DNA from: an uncultured Pirellulales bacterium
Lineage (GTDB): Bacteria > Planctomycetota > Planctomycetia > Pirellulales > Lacipirellulaceae
Length of the DNA: 14,501 nt
Assembly: GCA_947258835.1 (NCBI GenBank)
Contig: CAMYJY010000107.1
Coordinates: forward strand, 1-14,501
Reading direction: 5' to 3'
Below the pieces are notes generated by a model, which saw only the letters and a list, made by a program, of their open reading frames with translations, was not told where the DNA came from and ran no database searches. A program made the position numbers and the translations under genes. How positions within the stretch are numbered: position 1 is the stretch's first letter; each line of letters opens with the position of its first letter. This document shows positions 1 through 7,589 of this stretch, one piece after another.

Positions 1-14
1 GTCCCCCTTTTTCG

Positions 15-1088
15 CTACGCAAAGGCCTTTGCCAATTGCGGTGCCACTTCGTCGTCCGTGCCGCGCTGGGGGACTGCTTCCAACAGCTTGTCCACAACTT
101 GATCCGACGAAACGCCGCTCGACTGAGCATTGAACGTGGTCACCAGCCGGTGGCGAAGCACGGGATGAGCCAGCGCCTGGACATCTTCGATGGTTACAAA
201 AAAGCGGCCTTCCAACACCGCGCGAGCCTTGCCGCCCAGCACCAGGAATTGCGCGGCCCGCGGACCGGCTCCCCAACTGAGCCAGTCGTTGACAAACTCG
301 GGCACTTCGCCCTCGTGCACGCGTGTAGCGCGGACCAGCCGCAGCACATAATGAAAAACATGCGGCGGCACCGGGACACGTCGTACCAGCTCCTGGACCT
401 TGATGATATCGTCGGCCGAGAGGACGTCCGAGACATTGATCTCGTGATCAGCCGTTGTCAGCTGCAGCACGTTGTATTCTTCGTCGTACTTTGGATAGCG
501 AACGAAGACCTTGAACATGAACCGGTCCTGCTGCGCTTCGGGCAGGATATAGGTTCCTTCCTGCTCGATTGGGTTCTGCGTCGCCAGCACGAAGAAAGGA
601 TCCGGCAGCGGATGCCGCTCGCCGCCGATCGTAACTTGACGCTCCTGCATCGACTCGAGCAGCGCCGCTTGAGTCTTGGGTGGCGTACGATTGATTTCGT
701 CTGCCAGGATGATATTGGCAAACACCGGGCCGCGGAGGAACTTGAACTCGCGCGCACCGGACACTTTGTCTTCCTGAATGACTTCGGTGCCGGTAATGTC
801 GGATGGCATCAGGTCCGGCGTAAACTGGATGCGACTGAAATCCAGACGCATGCTGCTGGCCAGCGTGCTGACCATCAGCGTCTTGGCCAGCCCCGGTACA
901 CCTTCCAGCAGACAGTGGCCGCGAGAGAGAATCGCGATCAACAGTTGCTCGATGACTTCATCCTGGCCGACGATCTGCTTAGCCAACTCGTGGCGAATGC
1001 TCTTTGCCGCCTGCTTGACTTCTTGCAGCTGCTGCAGTTCGTCCTGCGTCGGCTCGCGCGCTTCGACATTAGCGTCGTTCGTTGTCAT
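15..1088 (-). CDS. MoxR family AAA+ ATPase
   Basis: A 357-residue AAA+ ATPase of the MoxR family. These proteins act as chaperone-like ATPases, often with a neighbouring DUF58/von Willebrand factor A protein, to mature or activate other proteins in the cytoplasm. The sequence shows the full core: Walker A GVPGLAKT at residues 63-70, Walker B ILADEINR at 127-134, sensor-1 ATQNP at 169-173, the conserved EGTYILPEAQQDRF block at 177-190 and a sensor-2 GAGPRA at 273-278, followed by the helical lid (EDVQALAHPVLRHRL, 301-315). Length is normal. The ATG at 1088 is preceded by GGAGAGG (complement of 1095-1101), seven bases upstream, which supports this start. The gene reads toward the left edge. Its usual partner, a DUF58 protein, would lie just outside the window, which is an inference. 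Substrate is unknown. Confidence 0.95.
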   Translation of the reverse strand: MTTNDANVEAREPTQDELQQLQEVKQAAKSIRHELAKQIVGQDEVIEQLLIAILSRGHCLLEGVPGLAKTLMVSTLASSMRLDFSRIQFTPDLMPSDITGTEVIQEDKVSGAREFKFLRGPVFANIILADEINRTPPKTQAALLESMQERQVTIGGERHPLPDPFFVLATQNPIEQEGTYILPEAQQDRFMFKVFVRYPKYDEEYNVLQLTTADHEINVSDVLSADDIIKVQELVRRVPVPPHVFHYVLRLVRATRVHEGEVPEFVNDWLSWGAGPRAAQFLVLGGKARAVLEGRFFVTIEDVQALAHPVLRHRLVTTFNAQSSGVSSDQVVDKLLEAVPQRGTDDEVAPQLAKAFA

Positions 1089-1094
1089 CGTCTG

Positions 1095-1101
1095 CCTCTC
1101 C
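1095..1101 (-). promoter_or_regulatory. Ribosome binding site of the MoxR gene
   Basis: GGAGAGG on the minus strand, seven bases before the ATG at 1088. It fixes the start of the MoxR gene. Confidence 0.6.
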
Positions 1102-1380
1102 GCTACGGTGATTCAAGTCATGTCCGTGACGGGCCACGGAACGCAATAGTGTTATTGTTGGCGAAAGCGGTACCTTCAATCAAGCGGCACGCCAAAATTC
1201 CCTACTAGCGCTGACGGCTTCGATGTCGTAGCAAGGTGCCTGATGGCTGCTTTGCTCTTTGTCGGTCGGGTGCAGCGATTGCGGACGTGCGCCATCTCGC
1301 AATAAACGGACGACTTTGTAACGAATGCGTAAAATGCCGGCGAAATCGGCCTAATAGCCATTCACTCACGCGTTTAGACG

Positions 1381-1464
1381 CTCTTGGCACTTGCAGCCAC
1401 TGATCTGAATTCCTTGAATTGCGCAGCACGTTTGCTGCGTTTTCAATAGAATCAGTGGCAAGAG
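1381..1464. repeat. Imperfect long palindrome 1
   Basis: Nested inverted repeats. CTCTTG (1381-1386) pairs with CAAGAG (1459-1464), CCACTGAT (1397-1404) with ATCAGTGG (1451-1458), TTGAA (1414-1418) with TTCAA (1442-1446), and CGCAGCA (1422-1428) with TGCTGCG (1433-1439) around the loop CGTT. All arms are collinear, so the whole could form one interrupted hairpin. Confidence 0.7.
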
Positions 1465-1518
1465 TCCACGCGCAGTCGTCTCCACAAGCGCTACCCTCTG
1501 TCAGGGTCTGTAACTCGC

Positions 1519-1583
1519 GTGCCACTTGCTCTGCCAGTGCCGGAAGCACGATACGCGAATAGCACTGGCAGAGCCAGTGGCAC
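1519..1583. repeat. Palindromic repeat 2 (REP-like)
   Basis: A 22-base arm at 1519-1540 matches the reverse complement of 1562-1583 at 21 of 22 positions, with a 21-base spacer. The arms begin with GTGCCACT and also contain internal complementarity (CACTGGCAGAGCCAGTG in the right arm), so each arm can fold on its own. This is the architecture of bacterial REP/BIME-type repeats. Confidence 0.8.
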
Positions 1584-1625
1584 ACACGCGCATTGGGAAC
1601 GGCGGCGAGACAATGGACAGTGAGT

Positions 1626-1681
1626 GTAGGACGGGCACTCCTGCCCGTCCCTATGTACACGGGCAAGAGTGCCCGTCCTAC
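1626..1681. repeat. Palindromic repeat 3 (REP-like)
   Basis: A 23-base arm at 1626-1648 matches the reverse complement of 1659-1681 at 22 of 23 positions. Each arm is itself a hairpin (ACGGGCA...TGCCCGT), so the element can fold as one long stem or as two short ones. It is the nearest repeat upstream of the truncated exchanger gene. Confidence 0.8.
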
Positions 1682-1981
1682 TAGTAAAATTGAAACACAC
1701 TGTTGCATTAGCACGTGGAACATGCCCACCAGCTGTGCAACGCAAACGGCTCGAAGATGGAAAACGTCGAAATCAGACCGGCTGGCCGACAGTCCTTAGG
1801 GACAACTCAAAAACAACTTCGGTACTTCAAGTTGCACATCGGACCATTGGAACAGGAGCAAACAAAGCCAACAGTCTTATCCTGCCATTGTCTGCCATGT
1901 TCCGTCCCACCGTGGATGCATCTGTTATCTGCGGTCCCAATCGGGAAGTTATTTTCGAGTCGTTCCTTAGTGCGCCAGGTA

Positions 1982-2575
1982 ATGCGGAAGTGCACGGCGC
2001 TGCTGCTGGCTTTTCTTGTGCTGTTGGTGGGGTACATCTGTCTGTCCATCCGTTGGGCCCGCGCTTCCGGAGTCTCAACCGAACTCGATGAATTCGAAGC
2101 CGATGCCGCCGCGCCGCTGGGCTTCGTGATTGGCAAACTCCTGATGGCGATTGCCCTGGTGGTTGCCGCCAGCCATGCGTTGATCCCGGCGATTGAGGTG
2201 GCGGCCTTGCGCTGGGGGGTCCCCAGCGGGATTGTGGCAGCGACCCTCGTGGCCTTGGGGACTTCGTTGCCAGAGCTGGTGACCGCCGTCACGGCGGCTC
2301 GCAGGGACCATGGCGATCTGGCCATCGGCAACATCATCGGAGCGGATATTCTCAATGTCCTGTTCGTGGCCGGCATGTCCGCCGCGGTGACGCCCGCCGG
2401 CTTGGAGGCGGGGCCGGACTTTTTCCGGATTTTGCTGCCGGGCATGTTGGTCGTGCTGGCGGTGTTTCGTGTCGGGATTACTTTTTCAGGTGAGCGGATC
2501 CAGCGCCCCATGGGGGCGACCCTGCTGCTGGTGTACGTGGGGATCATCGTGCTCAGCTACGGCCTGATCGGCTAG
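1982..2575 (+). pseudogene. C-terminal half of a Na+/Ca2+ exchanger (YrbG-type) family protein
   Basis: A 197-residue hydrophobic protein matching only the second half of the calcium/sodium antiporter family (about 320 residues, two inverted alpha repeats). The alpha-2 repeat is clear: GTSLPEL at residues 93-99 and GNIIGADILN at 116-125. About six membrane segments are visible (around 4-24, 46-66, 67-78/84-104, 117-137, 148-168, 178-196). The first half with the alpha-1 repeat is absent. The frame stays open upstream to 1715, but that part shows neither membrane segments nor family motifs, so I place the first plausible codon at ATG 1982 (weak AGG just before it). The stop lies 2 bp from the stop of the convergent dehydrogenase gene. 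I favour a 5'-truncated remnant. A functional half-size exchanger working as a dimer is possible, since the remaining half is intact and free of stops. Confidence 0.65.
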
Positions 2576-2577
2576 TG

Positions 2578-3387
2578 TCAATCTGCTGTGGCGCGGCTTA
2601 GCAGCCAGTCGCCTAGTCGTGGGGCGAGTTGCCCCAGCGCCGCCAGGAGACGGACTTTTCTGGGAAGGACGAGCTCCAGTTTTCGTTGCTGGCAAGCGGC
2701 TAGGATTTTGCCGGCCAACCAATCCGGATCCAAGGACGTTAGCTTGGCGCCTCCGCCAGGCCCCTGTGCCGCTACGGGAATGCCCGACTGCGGATAACGC
2801 GGCGCTGTGTCCTCGCGGTGGATAGGACCGGGGCACACCAAGAGCACGTGCAGGCCTTGGGGTCCAAGTTCCAGACGTAGTTGCTGGGCATAGGCTGCCA
2901 AGGCGAACTTACTGGCCGGATAGCCCCCTAAAAAACGCGGCGCGACCTTGCTGGCCAGGGAACCAATCTGCACCACATGTCCGCGGCGCTGGAGCAGCAG
3001 CGGTACGAAGGCCTGCGTGGTGCGGACCGCAGCCAAAAAATTAAGCTGCCACAGCTGCTCAAATTCTTCCGGTGAAGTCTCTTGCAGCTGCCCGCGGGCA
3101 GAGCGTCCCGCACAGTTGCAGAGCACATCGGCCCCTCCCCAGGCCTCGCCTACGGTTTGTTGCAGCCGCGCCACGTCGGCTGCTGCCGTCACGTCGGCCA
3201 CGACCGGTAGCACCTCCGCCGCTTCCGCACGGCAGGCGTCCGCCGCCGCCAGCAGGGGGCCTTCGCGACGAGCCACCAGCACCAACCGCGCACCCCGCGC
3301 GGAAAACGCCCGGGCCACCGCCAGGCCCAGTCCGGCCGAAGCCCCCGTAATAATACAAATCTTCTGCTGCCAGTAATTGGGTTCCAT
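2578..3387 (-). CDS. Short-chain dehydrogenase/reductase (classical SDR)
   Basis: A 269-residue NAD(P)-dependent oxidoreductase of the classical SDR family, probably cytoplasmic; substrate unknown. The Rossmann nucleotide-binding motif TGASAGLG is at residues 14-21, with Asp66 of the ADVT motif, NCAG (variant of NNAG) at 91-94, Asn116, catalytic Ser143, Tyr156 and Lys160 (YPASK) and the CPGPI loop at 185-189. Basic residues after the second strand (AR-RE at 39-42) suggest preference for NADP(H), an inference. The start is uncertain: ATG 3387 and ATG 3399 (adding MQPA) are both usable and neither has a strong ribosome binding site. The frame stays open upstream to 3696, but that part runs through a mobile-element copy and is not SDR-like. 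The gene is convergent with the exchanger remnant and divergent from pyruvate kinase. Confidence 0.9.
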   Translation of the reverse strand: MEPNYWQQKICIITGASAGLGLAVARAFSARGARLVLVARREGPLLAAADACRAEAAEVLPVVADVTAAADVARLQQTVGEAWGGADVLCNCAGRSARGQLQETSPEEFEQLWQLNFLAAVRTTQAFVPLLLQRRGHVVQIGSLASKVAPRFLGGYPASKFALAAYAQQLRLELGPQGLHVLLVCPGPIHREDTAPRYPQSGIPVAAQGPGGGAKLTSLDPDWLAGKILAACQQRKLELVLPRKVRLLAALGQLAPRLGDWLLSRATAD

Positions 3388-3409
3388 AGCCGGTTGCATG
3401 AGTAAAATG

Positions 3410-3540
3410 CTCAAACTGAAAACGGGGCCTCCATGAAGCCGGTAAAGCCCGAGGAAACAGCCCCTGTTGCCGCACCGCGGCGGCTCACAATGAGACCTGG
3501 TTGAGACGCGGATGGAGTGGGCTTTTCCGGCCCAAATCGG
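3410..3540. mobile_element. Partial copy A of a small inverted-repeat element
   Basis: This stretch aligns without gaps and in the same orientation with 10509-10639. Over the 130 bases from 3411/10510 I count 14 mismatches (about 89% identity). The left terminal repeat (CTCAAACTGAAAACGGG, 3410-3426) is present. The right terminal repeat seen in copy B is not found in the expected place near 3556-3572, so this copy is decayed or truncated at that end. CCGGTAAAGCCC (3439-3450) and GGGCTTTTCCGG (3519-3530) can pair at 11 of 12 positions and are unchanged between the copies. The element ends about 10-20 bp before the possible SDR starts. Confidence 0.85.
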
Positions 3541-3794
3541 CCAGCATTGAGCGCTCCCAGCAGTGTCGCATGCAGGGATATTATGGATCGCAACGAGAGG
3601 TGCTTCCCCGGAACGGGCCGAACCCGGGGGTGCAGGCTCTGCCGAGGTAACCACAGGACTCCTCAGAAGTATGCTTGAAGGTGCCCGCCCCAGCAAGGTG
3701 ACGCACTTCCCAAGCGAACCGGTAGCGGACAGAATAGATACCTCCGTTCATCATCCCCTCCCTTTCGCGGACTCTGTGCTGCGAACAGTTGATT
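3541..3794. other. Unassigned structured spacer upstream of pyruvate kinase
   Basis: No gene recognised. Hairpin-forming stretches are present: CCCCGG (3606-3611) with CCGGGG (3624-3629), and GCTTGAAGGTGC (3673-3684) with GCACTTCCCAAGC (3703-3715), which pairs with two small bulges. It lies between two divergent genes, so promoters for both should be here. I could not place them. It could hold an RNA leader of the pyruvate kinase mRNA or more repeat DNA. Confidence 0.35.
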
Positions 3795-3800
3795 GAAGAG
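3795..3800 (+). promoter_or_regulatory. Ribosome binding site of pyruvate kinase
   Basis: GAAGAG six bases before ATG 3807. It favours this start over the in-frame TTG at 3789. Confidence 0.55.
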
Positions 3801-3806
3801 TTTGCA

Positions 3807-5282
3807 ATGCCTCAGGCCCCTTCTCATAAGGCACGGACCAAAATTGTGGCCACGGTAGGGCCCTCCTGCGATTCCACCGAGCAGCTGGGGGAGTTGATCC
3901 GGGCAGGGGTCAATGTCTTCCGCCTGAATATGGCCCACGGCCAGCCGGAGCAGCAGCAGGTTGTGGTGGATAAAATTCGTGCCATCAGTGCCGAGTTCAA
4001 TGAGCCCATTGCCATCTTGGTGGATCTGGGGGGGCCCAAGTTTCGGCTGGGCGAGCTGCAGGAAGAGAGTATTTTTTGCCACCGCAATGATGAGTTCTTC
4101 TTTGTCACGGGGGACAGCACGGCGCCGGACGAATTGGCTACCAGCTACGAGCCGTTGGTGTATGAGCTCTCGGTGGGTGATCGGATCATGCTGGCTGACG
4201 GTCTCGTGAGTATGGTCGTGGAGCAGAAATTTGACGATCGGGTACGGGCACGCGTAATTCAGGAGGGTACCATTCGGAGTCGCCAAGGCATCAACATGCC
4301 GGGAATCCGCCTGAGCGCACCAGCGATTAGTGTGGACGACCATCAGCATGCAATATGGGCAGCCAAAGCCGGTGTCGACTTTGTCAGTCTCAGCTTTGTA
4401 CGCTCGGCTGACGAAGTACGGACGCTAAAAAACATTGTTCGCTCCAGCAATTCCTCGGCCAGTGTGATTGCCAAAATCGAAAAACGCGAGGCCTTGGAAT
4501 GCTTGGAGGAAATCGTGGCCGAGGCCGACGGCGTGATGGTGGCGCGGGGCGACTTGGGCGTGGAAATTGACGTTGCCGAAATGCCGCTGGCCCAAAAGCG
4601 AGTGATTAATGTCTGCCATGATTTTCGCAAGCCCGTGATCATTGCCACGCAAATGCTGGACAGCATGCACGAGTCGCTCCGGCCCACCCGCGCCGAAGTG
4701 ACCGATGTGGCCAACGCGATTCTGGACGGTGCCGATGCCTGCATGCTCTCGGGCGAGACGGCCATCGGCAAACATCCCCGTGTGGTGGTGGAAATGATGA
4801 GTCGCATTGCCCGGGCCACGGAAAGCAGCATGGCGAATCAGCCCCTACGCGAAACGAGCAGCCGCCAGGCGGATCAACTTCAAGACATCACCCGCGCGGT
4901 GGTGGGGGGGGCTGGCACGATGGCCTTGGCGCTCAAGGCCAAGTTGGTGGTGGTTTCCAGCCACTCCGGGCGCACCGCCTTGGCCCTCTCGCAACAGCGT
5001 AGTTTTGTCCCCACGATTGGCGTGAGCACCGAGGAGACGACGCTCCGACAGATGTGTCTCTACTGGGGGGTGATGCCGCTCCGCGGAGCGCCGGCCTACG
5101 ATGTCGATCAACTCATCAAGCATACCGACACTTGGGCCTGCCGTGCGGGATTGGCCACCCGCGGGGACCGCATCGTGATCGTTGGCGGATCCCATCTCAC
5201 GGCCGGTTCGGACCGTCCGCACATGGTCTCGGGCGTGCACGACATTGTGATTGTGCACGAGGTAGAGTGCGCGGGCTGTTGA
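3807..5282 (+). CDS. pyk: Pyruvate kinase
   Basis: Transfers phosphate from phosphoenolpyruvate to ADP, the last step of glycolysis, in the cytoplasm. The 491 residues cover all three domains: the A barrel (from KIVATVGPS at 12-20), the B domain inserted around 85-165, and the C domain after about 350. Visible active-site blocks are RLNMAHG (39-45), DLGGPKFR (73-80), IAKIEKREAL with catalytic Lys223, MVARGDLGVEI (244-254) and TRAEVTDVANAILDGADA (294-311). Two positions are notable. The usual NFSHG is NMAHG, so a Ser that binds the monovalent cation is Ala. The usual DTKGPEIR is DLGGPKFR, which puts Lys where K+-dependent enzymes have Glu, as in E. coli PykA. ATG 3807 is chosen for its GAAGAG site. 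The gene stands alone, divergent from the SDR gene and convergent with the secreted-protein gene. Confidence 0.97.
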   Translation: MPQAPSHKARTKIVATVGPSCDSTEQLGELIRAGVNVFRLNMAHGQPEQQQVVVDKIRAISAEFNEPIAILVDLGGPKFRLGELQEESIFCHRNDEFFFVTGDSTAPDELATSYEPLVYELSVGDRIMLADGLVSMVVEQKFDDRVRARVIQEGTIRSRQGINMPGIRLSAPAISVDDHQHAIWAAKAGVDFVSLSFVRSADEVRTLKNIVRSSNSSASVIAKIEKREALECLEEIVAEADGVMVARGDLGVEIDVAEMPLAQKRVINVCHDFRKPVIIATQMLDSMHESLRPTRAEVTDVANAILDGADACMLSGETAIGKHPRVVVEMMSRIARATESSMANQPLRETSSRQADQLQDITRAVVGGAGTMALALKAKLVVVSSHSGRTALALSQQRSFVPTIGVSTEETTLRQMCLYWGVMPLRGAPAYDVDQLIKHTDTWACRAGLATRGDRIVIVGGSHLTAGSDRPHMVSGVHDIVIVHEVECAGC

Positions 5283-5396
5283 CCGGCGGCACGTCTCAAA
5301 ACCGTTTCACGCTGCTATTTTTCCCGGTCGTTGGATACCTACAGTACGGGCTCTCAGATGTTGTGGAACCTCTTGTGACTGCGTCCCATCGGTAGG

Positions 5397-6266
5397 CTAT
5401 CGCCAACCGATGCCACCCGCCTCCAGCAGTCTCTCCTCCAGCCGTGACACAAAGTGCATGCTGCTGGCGTCTCCGGAAAAGCCGATGATGCGGCGGTCGA
5501 CATCGAGCTGCTGCGAGAGGAACCGCCCCTGCTCGATATCAAAACGCAGCTTGCCTTGGCTCAGGCGGTCGACCAGTTGCGATTCCACATACGGGCTGAC
5601 GGGGGTCAGCAGTTGATATTCCACGGCGATTGTCGCCACGCCGGCTTGGACTTGCTCGAGAGTGCACACGCGGCGCGTGCTCACCGACAGTGGGGCGCCA
5701 CCCGCCCGCTGGGTATTGACTTCGTAAACAAAATCCCAGGTGGCACCCACCGCGATGGGGTCGGGCGGTAAGGGCAGGGTGATGGGCAGATCCGGGCTGG
5801 GGGTGGGCTGGGGATGTTTTTCCACGCGGTGCACCACCTGGCCCGTGGGCGCGATCCGGATGACGGACAGGGGCACACCGACGGCACTCGCCGCCTGCTC
5901 AAAACCGGGAGGTGGGGTTTGGTCCGTTTCGCTGTCATACTTCCGCGGGGCCCGATTGGGGACCCGGTTGGACATCCGTACCCTTTCGACCAGATGCACA
6001 AATTCCATCTCACCGGAGGGCAGCACGTCCGTCACCTTCCAGGCCTTGATCGACTTGCTCAGGCTGTGGGCTTCCTGGGTCGTGCCTTCAATCGTGGTGC
6101 GAATGTTGGTGGTGTGCTGGATGCCATAGCGGAGTACTTCCCCCATCTGAAACTTATACTGCAGCCGATGTTGGGCCTCCGTTTCCGCGGCTGCCAAGGA
6201 TGACGGCCCAGCCATGGCCAGGGCGATCAGCAAGAATGATTGGGGTAGGAACTTAGCGGAGGGCAT
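5397..6266 (-). CDS. Secreted protein of unknown function
   Basis: A 289-residue protein with a clear N-terminal signal peptide: a short Lys-containing start, a hydrophobic core (residues 10-20, SFLLIALAMAG) and an Ala-rich cleavage region (SSLAAAETEA, about 22-31). The mature part is mostly beta-strand-like, with alternating polar and hydrophobic stretches, a proline-rich linker near 150-165 (HPQPTPSPDLPITLPLPPDP) and the phrase VGATWDF in the second half. That pattern resembles the planctomycete secreted proteins annotated DUF6263, but I am not sure of the family. No catalytic motif or membrane anchor is visible. The start at ATG 6266 is supported by AAGGA (complement of 6273-6277). An inverted-repeat element ends 45 bp upstream. 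It is convergent with pyruvate kinase, 114 bp apart, with no clean terminator between them. Confidence 0.8.
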   Translation of the reverse strand: MPSAKFLPQSFLLIALAMAGPSSLAAAETEAQHRLQYKFQMGEVLRYGIQHTTNIRTTIEGTTQEAHSLSKSIKAWKVTDVLPSGEMEFVHLVERVRMSNRVPNRAPRKYDSETDQTPPPGFEQAASAVGVPLSVIRIAPTGQVVHRVEKHPQPTPSPDLPITLPLPPDPIAVGATWDFVYEVNTQRAGGAPLSVSTRRVCTLEQVQAGVATIAVEYQLLTPVSPYVESQLVDRLSQGKLRFDIEQGRFLSQQLDVDRRIIGFSGDASSMHFVSRLEERLLEAGGIGWR

Positions 6267-6310
6267 GCTGAATCCTTGTTGCTGAAATAATCGGGTACAC
6301 GCGTCGTCCT

Positions 6311-6446
<136 letters not shown>

Positions 6447-6449
<3 letters not shown>

Positions 6450-6480
6450 TCGTTGATCAAGCTTGCTTGCTCAACGACTA
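6447..6480 (-). terminator. Hairpin at the nadK stop codon
   Basis: TAGTCGTTGA (6447-6456) and TCAACGACTA (6471-6480) are a perfect 10-bp stem, extended inside by CAAG/CTTG. On the minus strand the stem begins with the nadK TAG stop and is followed after a few bases by GTGTTTT. It is a plausible but weak intrinsic terminator, because the U run is short and not adjacent. Confidence 0.45.
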
Positions 6481-7356
6481 ATCGTTCCACTTCAGACGTC
6501 CGCCCCAACCAAGTTTCTCACGTAAGGTACGGTAGTAACCCTGTCCCGGGACTTCGATCAGTTGAAATTTCGCTGTCGAGCGGCGGACACGAATGCGGTC
6601 GGTGCTCCGCAGCGCACAGATCACTTTGCCGTCCACGACCAAGGAAGTGCCGGCCTGGGGAGTGGGCACCGCGAGCTCGTAAATCCGCTGGGCAGAGTCT
6701 ATCACGGGCCGATTGGTGAGTGTATGGGGACTGATGGGGGAAATGACAAACGCCTGCAAATCCTTTCGCAAAATCGGACCTCCAGCCGACAGGCTATGGG
6801 CCGTCGAACCCACGGGGGTACTCACAATCAAACCGTCGCAACTATAAGTCGTTGCCAATTCAGCGTCAACGTACAGCTCCACCTCCAGGAGGGTAAACGG
6901 GGGACCTGCTAGCACGGCCACTTCGTTCAGTCCCAGCAGGTTCAGAGACGGTTGGCCCTCCCGCTGCACATCGCATTCAAACATCAAGTGTTCCACCACG
7001 CGGTAGGCGCCGCGGACCACGCAGGGCAATACTTGCTCCAGCTGGTCGGGTTGAATATCCGCCAAGAAACCCAAGTGGCCCAAATTGATCCCCAGCACGG
7101 GCAACTGCCGGTACCCCATGCAGTGTGCGGCCCGCAGCATGGAGCCGTCTCCGCCGAGGACGACCGCCACATCCACCGACTCGGCTGGCAGCGGGGCGCT
7201 CAAGTCATCGACTGTCGCCACCACGTCCAGGTATTTTTCTAAGCTGGGACGCAGGTCCGCCGCCCGCTCACGAATTTCGGGTCGCTGGACATCCGCCAGG
7301 ATCAAGGCCCGCGGGGGGCCCGTTGTGTTGTGGCAGGAGGGAGGCTGAGCATTCAT
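6478..7356 (-). CDS. nadK: NAD kinase
   Basis: Phosphorylates NAD to NADP+ in the cytoplasm, controlling the NADP(H) pool. The protein has 292 residues from ATG 7356, normal for the family. Diagnostic motifs: GGDG with the catalytic Asp at residues 68-71, NLGHLGFLAD (91-100), LNEV with the conserved NE pair at 144-145, DGLIVSTPVGSTAHSLSAGGP (174-194, the usual GSTAY reads GSTAH) and PHTLTNRPV (210-218). The frame is open to 7440, but the first 28 codons lie in spacer sequence and lack family similarity, so I take ATG 7356. No strong ribosome binding site is seen. It follows dxs on the same strand after a 276-bp spacer with a long inverted repeat, so it may be transcribed separately. A hairpin overlaps the stop codon. 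Confidence 0.95.
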   Translation of the reverse strand: MNAQPPSCHNTTGPPRALILADVQRPEIRERAADLRPSLEKYLDVVATVDDLSAPLPAESVDVAVVLGGDGSMLRAAHCMGYRQLPVLGINLGHLGFLADIQPDQLEQVLPCVVRGAYRVVEHLMFECDVQREGQPSLNLLGLNEVAVLAGPPFTLLEVELYVDAELATTYSCDGLIVSTPVGSTAHSLSAGGPILRKDLQAFVISPISPHTLTNRPVIDSAQRIYELAVPTPQAGTSLVVDGKVICALRSTDRIRVRRSTAKFQLIEVPGQGYYRTLREKLGWGGRLKWND

Positions 7357-7517
7357 GCTTCTAGCATAATCTGGGCTGTGGCCAAGGGAAATCGCTCTTT
7401 GGGCGACTAACGGTAAGAGTTTTGAACCACGACGAAACAACGGAAACTACGAATCAAGAGAGAATCATAGTTTAAACTGAAAAAAAGAGATACAAGACAT
7501 ATCTGCGGAAATAAGTT

Positions 7518-7589
7518 GAACCACGAAGACACGAAGACACAAAGAGAGGGAGTGCGGATAACCTTCGTGTCTTTGTGTCTTGGTGGTTC
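7518..7589. repeat. Inverted repeat of the GAACCACGAAGACAC type
   Basis: A 27-base arm at 7518-7544 matches the reverse complement of 7563-7589 at 24 of 27 positions around an 18-base loop. The arms consist of the short unit AAGACAC(G/A), and a related stretch (GAACCACGACGAAAC) lies at about 7422-7436. I recognise this type of motif as widespread in spacers of many bacterial genomes. It sits between dxs and nadK and could act as a terminator-like barrier. Confidence 0.75.

Larger units (their letters stand above)
1089..1981. other. Gene-poor spacer holding three palindromic elements
   Basis: An 893-bp stretch between the MoxR start and the exchanger remnant. I see no convincing gene. The open frames here run through the palindromes, have no family resemblance and lack good ribosome binding sites. 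Three inverted repeats lie in its middle (1381-1464, 1519-1583, 1626-1681). The MoxR promoter must lie at its left end, but I cannot place it. The part at 1690-1981 looks like non-coding or decayed DNA. Confidence 0.6.

Noticed and set aside
36..1208. A 390-codon open frame on the plus strand opposite the MoxR gene
   Set aside because: It is the antisense shadow of a clearly recognised gene and its translation has no family features.
1205..1729. A 174-codon minus-strand open frame in the spacer
   Set aside because: It translates two palindromic repeats, has no recognisable domain and no ribosome binding site.
1715..1981. N-terminal extension of the exchanger frame
   Set aside because: Open but without membrane segments or alpha-1 motif. 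The family-like sequence starts only near 1982.
3388..3696. N-terminal extension of the SDR frame by about 100 codons
   Set aside because: It runs through the mobile-element copy. SDR proteins begin a few residues before the TGxxxGxG motif.
3546..3790. SRP RNA, RNase P RNA or tmRNA in the pyk leader
   Set aside because: The hallmark bases (GGAAGCAGC loop, GAGGAAAGTCC, tRNA-like end) are absent on both strands.
5283..5396. Terminator between the convergent pyk and secreted-protein genes
   Set aside because: GACCGG and CCGGTC are complementary but about 35 bases apart, and no stem with an adjacent U run is visible.
7465..7490. AAACTGAAAA resembling the terminal repeat of the 163-bp element
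   Set aside because: Only ten bases match in AT-rich sequence and nothing else of the element follows, so chance is likely.
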